From: Paenibacillus tundrae
GTDB taxonomy: Bacteria; Bacillota; Bacilli; Paenibacillales; Paenibacillaceae
Direction: 5' to 3'
Assembly (NCBI RefSeq): GCF_030812775.1
Contig: NZ_JAUSTI010000002.1
Span: 62,001 to 126,000, forward strand
DNA: 64,000 bases
The position numbers were made by a program, and so were the translations under genes. The notes under the pieces are model-generated. The model was not told where the DNA came from. It was given only the letters and a program-made list of their open reading frames with translations, and searched no databases. Shown one piece after another: positions 28,515 to 37,668 of this stretch (its first letter is position 1; each line of letters begins with the position of its first letter).

Positions 28515-28706
28515 TTATTTCAATAGAGATTTCAATTCTTCAATCGCTTTGAAAGAGTTGTCCAAATCATTTTCAATTAAGGATTTTAGTTTATCGTCTT
28601 TGACAAGTTCCAACATCGTCACGGCTTTCGTGGCACAAGATGTTTTGAGGGTTAACAACTCATGGATTTCAAGCTTTTCATGTACAGCGAGTTCTTTTGT
28701 TGCCAT
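28515..28706 (-). CDS. Small CotF-related coat protein
   Basis: A 63-residue helical protein (HEKLEIHELLTLKTSCATKAVTM shortened here: it starts MATKELAVHEKLE). It resembles the first helix pair of CotF-type proteins and precedes the full CotF-like gene. GGAGG lies 10 bases before the ATG. It may form a mixed helical bundle with its neighbour; a coat role is inferred from context. Confidence 0.7.
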   Translation of the reverse strand: MATKELAVHEKLEIHELLTLKTSCATKAVTMLELVKDDKLKSLIENDLDNSFKAIEELKSLLK

Positions 28707-28810
28707 TTATCCAACACCTCCAAATATAGTTATATATTGATTTAATACCCAAGTTAATGAAAAAGAAACATATATAAAATTAGTGATACTACATTATTAG
28801 TCGGTTAACA

Positions 28811-29650
28811 TTACTTATCGCTCGCTTTTCCATCAAGATCATGATGAAGCTCTGTGGCTGGAATGACAGGGTCGTAGACTTGTCCTTTTGGAACGGGATT
28901 GGAAATGTACACGAAGTCTCCTGTACCATCTGGCGCACTTCCTTTAGCCCATAAACCTTCGCTTGATTCGTTGCCTTCGGAGAGATTCCAGAACTCATAG
29001 GCTTCTGGCTGAGATTCAAGTTCAGCCTCTGGTGGGAAAGAAGCTGGTACTACCACTCCGTTCTTTTCTTCCAGTTCCTGGATGGCTGCCATCCATTGAT
29101 ATTGATGATACCGGTCACGCGCCAACATTTTGCGGAACGTTGCACGAACACCTTCATCGGTTGTCATGTGATACAATCTCGCAACCTGGAGACGGCCTTG
29201 ACTTTCGGCATGTAGGTTAGAGCGCATGTCTGCAAGAAGGTTACCACTGGCTACAATATATGATCCATTCCAAGGTACGCCGGTAGAATTTGTAGGTAAA
29301 CCGCCCAGCCCGCTGACAAGTAGGTGTTGGGGGTTGATTCCACCCATGATCGCTGCTGTTACAGGATCTTCAGCTGCTTTTTGTTGTTCCTCCGGTGATG
29401 CACCATCAAGAAGTTGGCTAATCAGTGCGCACAGCATTTCAACGTGTCCGATCTCCTCGGTGCCGATATCCATAAGCATGTCTTTGTATTTTTCCTCGCC
29501 TCGACAATTGAACCCTTGGAAAAGATACTGCATCATGACCGTCATTTCCCCAAACTGTCCACCCAATATTTCTTGAACCTGACGAGCAAATACGGGATCC
29601 GGGCGGTCTACTTTTACTTCGAATTGTAATTCCTTCTGGTGTCTAAACAT
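28811..29650 (-). CDS. Manganese catalase
   Basis: A 279-residue di-manganese catalase that dismutates hydrogen peroxide. The four-helix ferritin-like core carries the metal ligands in GQFGEMTVMMQYLFQG (Glu), GTEEIGHVEML (Glu and His), SNLHAESQGRLQ (Glu) and the later helix with ARDRYHQYQW (His). The C-terminal extension (about 205-279) is acidic and proline-rich, as in Bacillales homologues. The ATG at 29650 has GGAGGG upstream; the listed upstream extension has none. The neighbours are coat-type proteins, so a spore or stationary-phase peroxide defence role is likely. Confidence 0.92.
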   Translation of the reverse strand: MFRHQKELQFEVKVDRPDPVFARQVQEILGGQFGEMTVMMQYLFQGFNCRGEEKYKDMLMDIGTEEIGHVEMLCALISQLLDGASPEEQQKAAEDPVTAAIMGGINPQHLLVSGLGGLPTNSTGVPWNGSYIVASGNLLADMRSNLHAESQGRLQVARLYHMTTDEGVRATFRKMLARDRYHQYQWMAAIQELEEKNGVVVPASFPPEAELESQPEAYEFWNLSEGNESSEGLWAKGSAPDGTGDFVYISNPVPKGQVYDPVIPATELHHDLDGKASDK

Positions 29651-29830
29651 ATGAATCCCTCCATTGGTATGGTTGATAACTTCTAAGTTTATATAACCTA
29701 CCTGTATGAATATAAACAGAGGGTACAACACTCTCTCTTAGCTACTGACCCACCCTCCACAAATATTTCCACTTCTCTATATTCCAGAAATTTTCAACGG
29801 GCATAGCTCAGGTATGTATGATTTAAACGC

Positions 29831-29845
29831 TTATTATCATTATCA
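29831..29845. promoter_or_regulatory. Fur/PerR-like box between catalase and second ger operon
   Basis: TTATTATCATTATCA matches the Fur 7-1-7 core at 13 of 15 positions. PerR boxes (TTATAATNATTATAA) are similar, so given the adjacent catalase gene PerR control is an alternative. It lies about 180 bp before the catalase start and 120 bp before gerA. Confidence 0.45.
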
Positions 29846-29966
29846 AGGTAGCAAACAAGATACGTAATATTGATCTATTCATATTTAAGAACTTTTCAGA
29901 GCATGATAGATGAATGGAGTTACTTAACTAACAAATATTACAAAAAAAATGTAAAGTGGGTTTCTT

Positions 29967-31562
29967 ATGAGCTTCTTTCAAAAATTAAAGAACTTTAAAT
30001 CTTCTGATGGGAACCGGAAATATTTGAATAATCACTCCAGTAAAGAATGCCCCCAAGACCATCCAGATGTTCCGGAATTGAACACTTTGAATTGGATACA
30101 ACAAAAGTTAGGCGATAGCCCTGATGTAATGATTCGTTCCCTTTCCGGTTTTAAAGAACAGACCAATATCGATGTGACCATCGTTTACATAGATGGACTT
30201 ATAGATCAACAGTTACTGACTACGATGCTAGATGTTTTAGCGAATAGTCCCATTAGCTCAGAAGATGATCCGATAGCATGGATTAAAAACCACCTACCGA
30301 TCGGAAGTTTAAAGTCAGTTGATAAAAATCAACTTTTGGTATCTGTACTTGAAGGCCAGGCAATCATCCTAGTCGGTGAAGGAAACACCGTATTTACCGT
30401 TTCCATTGGAGGTGGGGCTCGAAGATCTATTGAGGAACCTACATCCCAAACTGTACTACGCGGACCTAAAGAAGGATTTACTGAGGACATTTCCACAAAC
30501 ATGGCTTTATTACGCAGAATTTTACGTACACCAGATTTGCGCTTTGATCCTCTAACGATAGGTGAATATACAAAAACTAAGGTATCTGTAGCATTTATTC
30601 GAGGAATTGCTGAACCAGAGATAATTCTTGAAGTAAAAAAAAGACTTCTATCCATTGAGACAGATAGCATTCTTGAAAGCGGATATATTGAAGAGTTCAT
30701 ACAAGACGGAGTGTATACGCCATTCCCAACACTTATGAACACTGAACGTCCAGATGCAGTGGCTGGCGGATTATTAGAAGGATTAGTTGCGATAATCGTT
30801 GATGGGACTCCCTTTGTTCTACTAGCTCCTGTAACTTTTTTTCGGTTCTTTATCTCCAGTGAGGATTATTACCAAAGGTATGATATCGCCTCATTTTTAC
30901 GGATAATTCGCTTCTCCTCTTTCTTAGTTGCTCTGCTGTTACCCTCTATTTTCATTGCTGTTACTACGTTTCAGCAAGAGATGCTACCAACAACGTTATT
31001 AATCAGTCTAGCTGCCCAGAGGGAGAATACACCTCTTCCTGCACTCATTGAAGCATTTTTAATGGAATTGACATTTGAAGTGATTCGAGAAGCTGGGGTG
31101 CGTATGCCACGTGCTATCGGACCAGCAATTTCAATTGTTGGAGCTCTAGTACTAGGACAGGCAGCTGTTCAAGCAGGACTTGTATCTGCAGCAATGGTCA
31201 TTGTCGTTTCCTTTACAGCTATATCAAACTTCGTGATGCCAGCCATCAACATGGCCGCCGCGGTACGTCTATTGCGTTTTACCTTAATGTTACTGGCAGG
31301 GTCTCTTGGATTATTTGGCATTTTAGCTGGGCTGGTTCCCATCTTAGTTCACTTGGTTTCCCTACAAACATTCGGGGTTCCCTACCTTCTTCCAGCGGCG
31401 CCGTTCAAACTTCAAAATATGAAGGATCTTGTACTACGCTTCCCTTGGTGGAGCATGCGAACAAGACCTGCATTCATTAGTCATAGGAATCCTGTAAGAC
31501 AAGGATCTAATCAAAAACCAGATCCTCAGTTAACACGTGATGAAAGGGATGAAGACCAATGA
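29967..31562 (+). CDS. gerA: GerA family spore germination protein, second operon
   Basis: A 531-residue A subunit of a second germinant receptor. The soluble N-domain (about 40-280) has conserved RGPKEGFTEDIS and MNTERPDAVAGGLLEG motifs, followed by five or so membrane helices (SFLVALLLPSIFIAV onward). Unlike the copy at 8246 it has no extra N-terminal helix. The stop overlaps the gerC start as ATGA. It stands divergent from the catalase gene. The germinant is unknown. Confidence 0.92.
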   Translation: MSFFQKLKNFKSSDGNRKYLNNHSSKECPQDHPDVPELNTLNWIQQKLGDSPDVMIRSLSGFKEQTNIDVTIVYIDGLIDQQLLTTMLDVLANSPISSEDDPIAWIKNHLPIGSLKSVDKNQLLVSVLEGQAIILVGEGNTVFTVSIGGGARRSIEEPTSQTVLRGPKEGFTEDISTNMALLRRILRTPDLRFDPLTIGEYTKTKVSVAFIRGIAEPEIILEVKKRLLSIETDSILESGYIEEFIQDGVYTPFPTLMNTERPDAVAGGLLEGLVAIIVDGTPFVLLAPVTFFRFFISSEDYYQRYDIASFLRIIRFSSFLVALLLPSIFIAVTTFQQEMLPTTLLISLAAQRENTPLPALIEAFLMELTFEVIREAGVRMPRAIGPAISIVGALVLGQAAVQAGLVSAAMVIVVSFTAISNFVMPAINMAAAVRLLRFTLMLLAGSLGLFGILAGLVPILVHLVSLQTFGVPYLLPAAPFKLQNMKDLVLRFPWWSMRTRPAFISHRNPVRQGSNQKPDPQLTRDERDEDQ

Positions 31563-32773
31563 TAATCAAGAAGATATACCTAATGGGTTGTATTTCAATG
31601 CTCCTCACGGGGTGTTGGAATCGGACTGAGCTCAATGAAATAGGTATTACTTCTGCAACGGGATTTGATCGTACAGGAAATGATTGGGTGGCCACGTATC
31701 AAGTCATTGTACCGTCTTCAATTACTTCCAACACAGGGGGTGGATCTGGGTCTTCCCAACCTGCAGTAAATGTATTCTCTTCGGTGGGCAAAACCATATC
31801 TGAAGCAGCCAATTTAACCAATTTAGAAAATCCCCGGAGACTTTATTTTGCACATAACAACGTTGTGGTTATTGGAAAAGATGCTATGGATCAGGGAATC
31901 AATCAACTAATCGATACGTATTTACGTACTTCAGAGTCACGCGAAACCGTCTGGTTACTGGTATCGGATCAACATGCTGGCACTATTCTTCGTAAACTGA
32001 TTCCTCCTGAGAAAATACCTGGTGAGAGTATAGATCAAATCCTTCGTAAAGAAGCAGATACCTCATCTATATTCCCACCTGTTACGATATTCGACTATGC
32101 CAGTAAAATGAAGTCGGATGCCAAGGCCATTGGTATCCCGATTATAATGGTCTCTGGAAAAGGATATACGGAGAAAGAAAAGAAGTTGGATACCATGGAT
32201 ACGTATAAAAAGGTTTCTCAAGCTGACAAATTACGACTCACAGAACTCGCCATTATTCAAAATGGGCGTTTGGTCGGACATATGAATCAACATGAGAGTC
32301 GTGGTCTTAGCTGGATTACCAATAAAGTAAAAGGAACTGTCATTTCTATATCTACATCAGAACATAATCACAAAGAACTTGTTGCTCTTACCATCTTGAA
32401 GTCTAAAACCAAGCAACGTTTAGTTAAAAGCGGTGATCACTATGTGATGAACATTCATGTTAAAGCTAAAGCGAATATCAGTGAATCCGATTCAAAACTC
32501 AACTTATCAAAAGATACCATGGTCAAACAAGTTGAAGATCAAGCTGGGAAGGACATTAAGGAAGAGATAACTGCCAGTTGGAAAATCATGCAACGTCTTG
32601 GAACAGATTTAGGGGGATATGCTGATACAGTTCATCGTAAATACCCGAAACATTGGCAAGAGATAAAAGATGATTGGAATAATGAATTCAAAAAAATGAA
32701 ACTTAATATTCACGTTAAAGTGATCATCAAGCGCCCCGGCATGCTGCAAAACTCGTTTAGCAATTTAGACTAA
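31559..32773 (+). CDS. gerC: Ger(x)C family germination lipoprotein, second operon
   Basis: A 404-residue lipoprotein (lipobox LLTGC near residue 19, then WNRTELNEIGI, the typical start of the mature form). It has the normal Ger(x)C length and a C-terminal KYPKHWQEIKDDWNNEF motif, matching its paralogue at 5937. It is coupled to gerA by a 4-bp overlap and precedes gerB by about 30 bp. The order A-C-B differs from the A-B-C order of the first operon. Confidence 0.92.
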   Translation: MIIKKIYLMGCISMLLTGCWNRTELNEIGITSATGFDRTGNDWVATYQVIVPSSITSNTGGGSGSSQPAVNVFSSVGKTISEAANLTNLENPRRLYFAHNNVVVIGKDAMDQGINQLIDTYLRTSESRETVWLLVSDQHAGTILRKLIPPEKIPGESIDQILRKEADTSSIFPPVTIFDYASKMKSDAKAIGIPIIMVSGKGYTEKEKKLDTMDTYKKVSQADKLRLTELAIIQNGRLVGHMNQHESRGLSWITNKVKGTVISISTSEHNHKELVALTILKSKTKQRLVKSGDHYVMNIHVKAKANISESDSKLNLSKDTMVKQVEDQAGKDIKEEITASWKIMQRLGTDLGGYADTVHRKYPKHWQEIKDDWNNEFKKMKLNIHVKVIIKRPGMLQNSFSNLD

Positions 32774-32804
32774 ACGAAAAGATCCTATAGTGAGGAGATC
32801 CGTC

Positions 32805-33935
32805 TTGAGCAAATTAACCCCGAAATTATCTGATCTGGTTGTCACTTTCTGCGTGTTTGAAGTAGGGAGTACCACGTTATTTCTATTGGGAGGAAACGCT
32901 AAACAAGATGCTTGGATAGCAATGCTCATCGCTGCAAGTATAGGTTTTTTGCTTCTCTTAATGTATCTTTGGATACATCAATTAGATAAGGGCAAAGACT
33001 TATACGAGCTCCTACAATATTATATCGGCAAAATACCTGGCGGTGTACTCGGTTTCTTTTTCGCTATCCATTTTATGTACGAAACTTCCCGCAATTTACG
33101 CGACATGGGAGAAGTGACGGTTCTCACTTTATTAAATAGAACGCCTATCGCCTTTATCATGCTTGTGGCAATCTTAGTCGTTGGAAACACGGTAAGATAT
33201 GGTCCTGAAGTGCTTATGAGAACCTGTACCTTCCTTTTTCCCATTGTTATTCTCAGTTACACGGTGTTGATCGTGTTAATCACTGCAGCGGGTCTATTAC
33301 ACGTTGAAAATATGCAACCCATTCTCGAAAAAGGCCTACCACCTGTATGGAGCGCAGCCTTCCCAGAGATCGTGTCCTTTCCCTTTGGACAGACGGTCTT
33401 GTTCTTAGTTTTTTTTAAAATCACCGAACATGATTCCAAATTTAATAAAGCTCTTTTAAGTGCATATGGTGTAGTCTCTATAATTTTAACCATAATAAAT
33501 CAAATCAATATTATTGTTCTTGGCCCCTCCCTAGCTATTAATGCTTCAACCCCATTACTTGAAACCATCCAGCTCATTCAATTTGCTGGAGTTCTAGAGC
33601 GGATGGATGCCATTTTTGCACTAGTCCTATTTTTAGGTTTAGGTATCAAGATGGCAGCGTTTTTTATTGGTGCTGTAACAGGTTTAAGCCGGATCACAAA
33701 CATCAAGTATAAATTACTAATCTTACCTACAGGCATAACGATTTACTTCCTATCCTTTCTGTCACCCAGGTATACAGAGTATATATGGCTGGGTCTGAAC
33801 GTTTCAGTTAAGTGGGTCTCCCCTTTCTTTCAAATCCTTATTCCACTTCTACTACTGGCGTTTATGCTACTACAAAAAAAGAAAAGGTTAAGAGCAACTC
33901 AAAATACAGGAGAGGAGCGACAAAACCGTATTTGA
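32805..33935 (+). CDS. gerB: GerB family germination permease, second operon
   Basis: A 376-residue APC-like membrane protein with about ten spans (VVTFCVFEVGSTTLFLLGG through LLLLAFMLLQKKKR). The TTG at 32805 was chosen because GAGGAG lies seven bases upstream; the GTG at 32790 overlaps that site. It completes the second receptor operon. No clear terminator follows, and the next gene converges from the right after about 100 bp. Confidence 0.88.
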   Translation: MSKLTPKLSDLVVTFCVFEVGSTTLFLLGGNAKQDAWIAMLIAASIGFLLLLMYLWIHQLDKGKDLYELLQYYIGKIPGGVLGFFFAIHFMYETSRNLRDMGEVTVLTLLNRTPIAFIMLVAILVVGNTVRYGPEVLMRTCTFLFPIVILSYTVLIVLITAAGLLHVENMQPILEKGLPPVWSAAFPEIVSFPFGQTVLFLVFFKITEHDSKFNKALLSAYGVVSIILTIINQINIIVLGPSLAINASTPLLETIQLIQFAGVLERMDAIFALVLFLGLGIKMAAFFIGAVTGLSRITNIKYKLLILPTGITIYFLSFLSPRYTEYIWLGLNVSVKWVSPFFQILIPLLLLAFMLLQKKKRLRATQNTGEERQNRI

Positions 33936-34030
33936 TACTTTACTGCCTAACGTTCAAAATCTCAGTGCCAACACGGATCGTACACCCAGCAAGTTTGAGT
34001 TAGCCATTTTTCCGCGTTCTTTGGTTGGCG

Positions 34031-35335
34031 TTATCGAATTTCAATCTTCCATCCTTTTAAATGCTCTGCTCCATAGATAGTCGCGTAGTTTTCAATGAAT
34101 CGTTGTATTGCTGTTATCTGTTCTGACATACCTTTGTGATCTGCTCTCACTATAAACACAGGATCGATATTGTTCTCACTAAGCTGATTCATAAACCACG
34201 TTAGTGATTGTATATCCTTGTTTAAGAAAAAATTAAAAGGTCTTTCGAATCCAAAGACTTGGTACGGGCTGAGATCATGAACCCGAAGAACCTGATTGAA
34301 ATTGGTATCTAAATTGCAATGAATTAAGTCAGTAATTCCAATCATATATACAGAAGTTGATCTCGGATCGTAATCCCCAAATAGATCAAGGTTTATCCAT
34401 TTATTCGGTACATTGCTTACTGCTTCTTGACTGTGAAATAACTCTTTATGTCTTGGAAGAACGAATGCTGGATGAATGCTCTCTCTGAGGTGCTCCATCA
34501 TCTCTTGCTTTTTTTTATTTTCATGGCGAAATTCTTTGGGTCCCTCTGCGAAAATCTTATTAAACTTCTGATAGAAATATCTTGGGGAAGAAAAGCCACT
34601 ATCCATTGATATGTCCACGAGACTTAGATTTGTCGTTAATAATCGTTTTATCGCGTGCTCGATGCGTAAGTAATGGAGTAAATTTTGCAATGTATCTCCT
34701 ATTAACAACTTGAATTGTGATGATAAATAATCTAAATTCAAATACTCATCCGTCATTGCGGCAATTTCATTCAGAGAAGCTTTGTTCGTGTATCCTTGGT
34801 TATTGAATAAATAATTATAGATTTTCCATATTCGTTGCAGCTTAATTGGGTTGCCTTCGAACATTCTTTTGACATCTAAATTCGTTATAAGCAGATCCAA
34901 CAATGACTCGATTATATTCAATAAAGTCAAAAAGCGTAGCTCACTCTGGTTGTTTACTACTGGAGTTATTAGCGTGCAGATTGCTTCCGTTATTTCTTGG
35001 ACTCGCTCCGAGCCTAAGTTTGTTCCAGGGCCAAATTCGTGTGCAAACCAGACTGTGGATAAATCTGAACAGTAATCCTTAGCAAATTCAGCATCAATAT
35101 TGATAAGTAACACCAAATTCTCATCATGGGTATGTGACAAACGATGAACTTGATTGATATTGAAGATTTCTAGTCCACCAACACTCAATATCCTATTCTC
35201 GTCTGCGATGGCTACTTGAATGCTACCTTCCAATACGATAACTACCTCAATGGAATTACTCCAGCGAAACGGTTCATCTTTGATTCTTAAGAATTCCACT
35301 TTTAAGGGAGGACTTTGGTTCTGATTACTGCTCAC
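34031..35335 (-). CDS. AraC regulator with truncated GH39-like C-terminal region
   Basis: A 434-residue protein. A cupin-like N-domain (about 10-110) is followed by a helical segment, two helix-turn-helix units (LNEIAAMTDEYLNLDYLSSQ and LVDISMDSGFSSPRYFYQKF; signature GPKEFRHE), then about 145 residues resembling the start of the glycosidase-like sensory domain fused to some AraC proteins. That domain usually continues for several hundred residues; here it stops at LKGWKIEIR. The GTG at 35335 fits AAAGGAGGG better than the nearby ATG. Three repeats lie upstream (35385, 35406, 35439), probably its own operators. DNA binding may persist, but the sensory domain is likely incomplete. Confidence 0.75.
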   Translation of the reverse strand: MSSNQNQSPPLKVEFLRIKDEPFRWSNSIEVVIVLEGSIQVAIADENRILSVGGLEIFNINQVHRLSHTHDENLVLLINIDAEFAKDYCSDLSTVWFAHEFGPGTNLGSERVQEITEAICTLITPVVNNQSELRFLTLLNIIESLLDLLITNLDVKRMFEGNPIKLQRIWKIYNYLFNNQGYTNKASLNEIAAMTDEYLNLDYLSSQFKLLIGDTLQNLLHYLRIEHAIKRLLTTNLSLVDISMDSGFSSPRYFYQKFNKIFAEGPKEFRHENKKKQEMMEHLRESIHPAFVLPRHKELFHSQEAVSNVPNKWINLDLFGDYDPRSTSVYMIGITDLIHCNLDTNFNQVLRVHDLSPYQVFGFERPFNFFLNKDIQSLTWFMNQLSENNIDPVFIVRADHKGMSEQITAIQRFIENYATIYGAEHLKGWKIEIR

Positions 35336-35384
35336 CTTCATTCCCTCCTTTCAACTCAGTGACGATAATAAGCCACAGATATTA

Positions 35385-35450
35385 TCTAAGAAATGTACCT
35401 TAACCTCTAAGAAATGTGAATTGTTCACTTGGCTTTTTTCTAGGAAAATG
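35385..35450. promoter_or_regulatory. Phased direct repeats upstream of the AraC gene
   Basis: TCTAAGAAATGT occurs at 35385-35396 and 35406-35417, spaced 21 bp, with a weaker copy TCTAGGAAAATG at 35439-35450. Direct repeats two helical turns apart are typical binding sites of AraC-type regulators. They lie between this AraC gene and the divergent GNAT gene. Confidence 0.55.
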
Positions 35451-35499
35451 AGCTATAGAACAGTAATAAAATTTAGAATGCAGGTTAGGGGAGATTACC

Positions 35500-36117
35500 G
35501 TGGATCAAATTGAAATTACATCGAAGCTTAATCCTCAGCAACAAGCACAGGTGGCTCATTTATTTTACGAAGCTTTTCCATTGAAAGTAAAATATCTTTG
35601 GTTTTTTACCAAAACGAGAGAGCAAGCTGTTGAGCTATTAGCTCAATCTATTCAGTTTGAACAAGGCATCTATGCAATACGAAATGAAGAAGTCATTGGC
35701 TTTCTCGGATATAATCTAGGCAAAAAAGCCTTTGCACCTGCGAAATATAAGGCATTTCAAAAGGTTTATCCTCCATTCGCAGCGATGTGGCGATATTTCT
35801 TTTACACCATATATTTAAGGTTCCATATGTACAACGAGGATATATTACAGATTGACCCTATTGCAGTATCTGAAAAAGCGCGTGGTACTGGAATAGGTAA
35901 ACTGTTATTAAAGGAGGTAGAACAGCTCGCAAAAACGATGCAAATTTCTAAAATAAATCTTGAAGTTGTTGATACGAATCCATCAGCACAGAAATTATAT
36001 GAGCGTTTCGGTTATATGATCAAAAAAGAACTTACATCCGGCTTATTTACTGCAAAAGCAGGCTTCAAAAAAGTAATATTCATGCAAAAATGTGTAGAGA
36101 TCAACAGTCACACCTAA
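35500..36117 (+). CDS. GNAT family N-acetyltransferase
   Basis: A 205-residue acetyltransferase. The acetyl-CoA loop appears as VSEKARGTGIGKLLLKEVE (about 125-143), followed by NLEVVDTNPSAQKLYERFGY, the family's typical end motif. An N-terminal aromatic region (YLWFFTKTREQAVELL) would form the substrate side. GTG start with GGGGAGATTACC upstream. The promoter region is shared with the AraC gene at 34031 and its repeats, so co-regulation is possible. Substrate unknown. Confidence 0.85.
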   Translation: MDQIEITSKLNPQQQAQVAHLFYEAFPLKVKYLWFFTKTREQAVELLAQSIQFEQGIYAIRNEEVIGFLGYNLGKKAFAPAKYKAFQKVYPPFAAMWRYFFYTIYLRFHMYNEDILQIDPIAVSEKARGTGIGKLLLKEVEQLAKTMQISKINLEVVDTNPSAQKLYERFGYMIKKELTSGLFTAKAGFKKVIFMQKCVEINSHT

Positions 36118-36119
36118 TC

Positions 36120-36221
36120 TCAAGACGTGCTAGCTTCATTTTGCAGCTTGTTCAATCCTTTTAGGAGAATGGTCGTCTTTTGAATATCTCCGCCACGATC
36201 AATAAAGGCTTTTGCTTCTTT
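36120..36221 (-). pseudogene. Short coding remnant
   Basis: Thirty-three codons open between stops (KEAKAFIDRGGDIQKTTI at its start) have protein-like composition but no start or ribosome site. It is probably the end of a lost gene, next to another remnant at 36762. Confidence 0.25.
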
Positions 36222-36280
36222 TTAACATCGTAGGGTAACTGTATCTTAAAATACTCACACTGATCACCTGGGATTACTGG

Positions 36281-36625
36281 TTATGGATACAAAATCTCGA
36301 TCTCCCCTGGAGCGTAGGATTGCTCTGCGTATTGCCCGCCCCATCCACATAGCAATTTCAAAATGGGTTCTAGGGATTGACCCAGCTCTGTTGTTGAATA
36401 TTCCACTTTTGGCGGGACTTGATTGTACATTTTCCGATGAATTAATCCATCTGCTTCTAGTTCTCGAAGAGTTTGAATCAACATCTTCTGTGAAATGTTG
36501 TTCATGAGCCGCTTAAGCTCTCCCGTCCGTTTAGGTCCTTTTATCAAATAATATAGAACAAGTCCTTTCCACTTTCCTCCAATAACCTCTAATGTCACTT
36601 CCAGTTCACAGTAATACGTTTTCAT
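36281..36625 (-). CDS. HxlR family transcriptional regulator
   Basis: A 114-residue winged-helix regulator. The single cysteine near the N-terminus (YYCELEVTLEVIGGKWKGLV) is the residue used for thiol sensing in several HxlR/YodB proteins. The recognition region is TGELKRLMNNISQKMLIQTL and the wing VPPKVEYSTTELG. The ATG at 36625 is seven bases from AAAGGG. No intact target gene faces it; a LysR fragment lies on the other side of its promoter. Confidence 0.85.
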   Translation of the reverse strand: MKTYYCELEVTLEVIGGKWKGLVLYYLIKGPKRTGELKRLMNNISQKMLIQTLRELEADGLIHRKMYNQVPPKVEYSTTELGQSLEPILKLLCGWGGQYAEQSYAPGEIEILYP

Positions 36626-36761
36626 ATCATGCACCCTTTCTACAATCTATTATGGAGGAAAAGTTACTAGATGGATAGTACCTACTTTTTAGTGATATAG
36701 TCACCAAAAGGTGATAATTGTGTCATTACAATCAACTTTTTAAACGGAACGAGTGATGTTA

Positions 36762-36972
36762 ATGATTGGTGTTCAATTGTTTGTTCATTCAACAAGTGAA
36801 CTGGCGAAGTGGCAGGCGATTACGCTCGAAGAACTGCCTCAGAATGCTCTGGTCATGTACCCGAAGGTGGATCTAGGGGAGAGATTTGGTGGATAACGTT
36901 TGTCGGGAGCATGGCTTTGAGTTAAATACCGTCATGGCGGTAGGCTCCGCAGAGCAGATGGTGAATCACTAG
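36762..36972 (+). pseudogene. LysR effector-domain fragment, frameshifted
   Basis: Two consecutive frames together read like the effector domain of a LysR regulator. The first runs KWQAITLEELPQNALVMYPK to a TAA. The next, shifted by one base, gives VDNVCREHGFELNTVMAVGS and ends at TAG (36972). The DNA-binding domain and the C-terminal lobe are missing, so this is a relic. Confidence 0.55.
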
Positions 36973-37012
36973 AGTAGCCAAGTTAAACCATCGACTACAC
37001 CCAAAAGAAAAA

Positions 37013-37032
37013 AAGCCGCTATATAGCGACTT
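37013..37032 (-). terminator. Terminator after the SUKH-type genes
   Basis: AAGCCGCTATATAGCGACTT hairpin with eight U on the minus strand; almost identical to those at 2336 and 10243. Confidence 0.8.
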
Positions 37033-37090
37033 GAATGGGGCAATTTCTTGACCCCCTCGACATCTGAGATTATTGCATTGTCATACCTGC

Positions 37091-37588
37091 TCACTCTAGA
37101 ACTATTGAACTCAACATAATACCTTGTAAAAATTCATCAAGATGATCTGCAACTTTAGTAACTTCTTCAAATTCAGGTTCTTCTCCACGCACGATTGTAC
37201 CTCTTTCCTTGGATAAATCAATGGCATAGAAGGAATAGCCCCCTTGCACGGAGATGACGATTGGCAGATAATGATCCCACCATGTCTTAATCTCTGATGT
37301 CCATTGATCATCTCCAGCCGCTGCCTCCAAGCTGAGTAATTCGAATTCGTTCCATTGAAATGCTGTATCTGTGCTATGATTATATTCATTTTCACACAGA
37401 AACCATGTCTGCTCACTAGGTGAGACACATTGTTTAACAACACGTATAAAATTTAAATATTCATTAGGAATATGGTTGTACCTCGTACTCACATTAGCAT
37501 CTAAATTTATTTCATGACTCGACTCGGAGCGAATTGCCCAACCATTGGCTTCAGCCCAAAGTATAAATTCTTGGAATGTACTTCTCAC
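37091..37588 (-). CDS. SMI1/KNR4 (SUKH) family protein
   Basis: A 165-residue protein with the SUKH fold pattern: an N-terminal helix (FQEFILWAEANGW), a central IPNEYLNFIRVVKQC region, then YFAID-like strands (GGYSFYAIDLS) and the end ADHLDEFLQGI. SUKH proteins are commonly immunity proteins against secreted or contact-dependent nuclease and protease toxins. The start is GTG. It is followed on the same strand by no toxin gene, and a second SUKH gene lies 80 bp upstream, so the pair could be orphan immunity genes. Confidence 0.72.
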   Translation of the reverse strand: MRSTFQEFILWAEANGWAIRSESSHEINLDANVSTRYNHIPNEYLNFIRVVKQCVSPSEQTWFLCENEYNHSTDTAFQWNEFELLSLEAAAGDDQWTSEIKTWWDHYLPIVISVQGGYSFYAIDLSKERGTIVRGEEPEFEEVTKVADHLDEFLQGIMLSSIVLE

Positions 37589-37668
37589 AGTGCACCTTCT
37601 TCCTCCTAATAGACTCGCTTTAACTCTTGGAATTGGTTCACACTTATACGGTTGTCATTGTTGTCAAT

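Noticed and set aside
29651..29731. Longer N-terminus for the manganese catalase
   Set aside because: The family starts at MFRHQKEL and the GGAGGG site matches that start.
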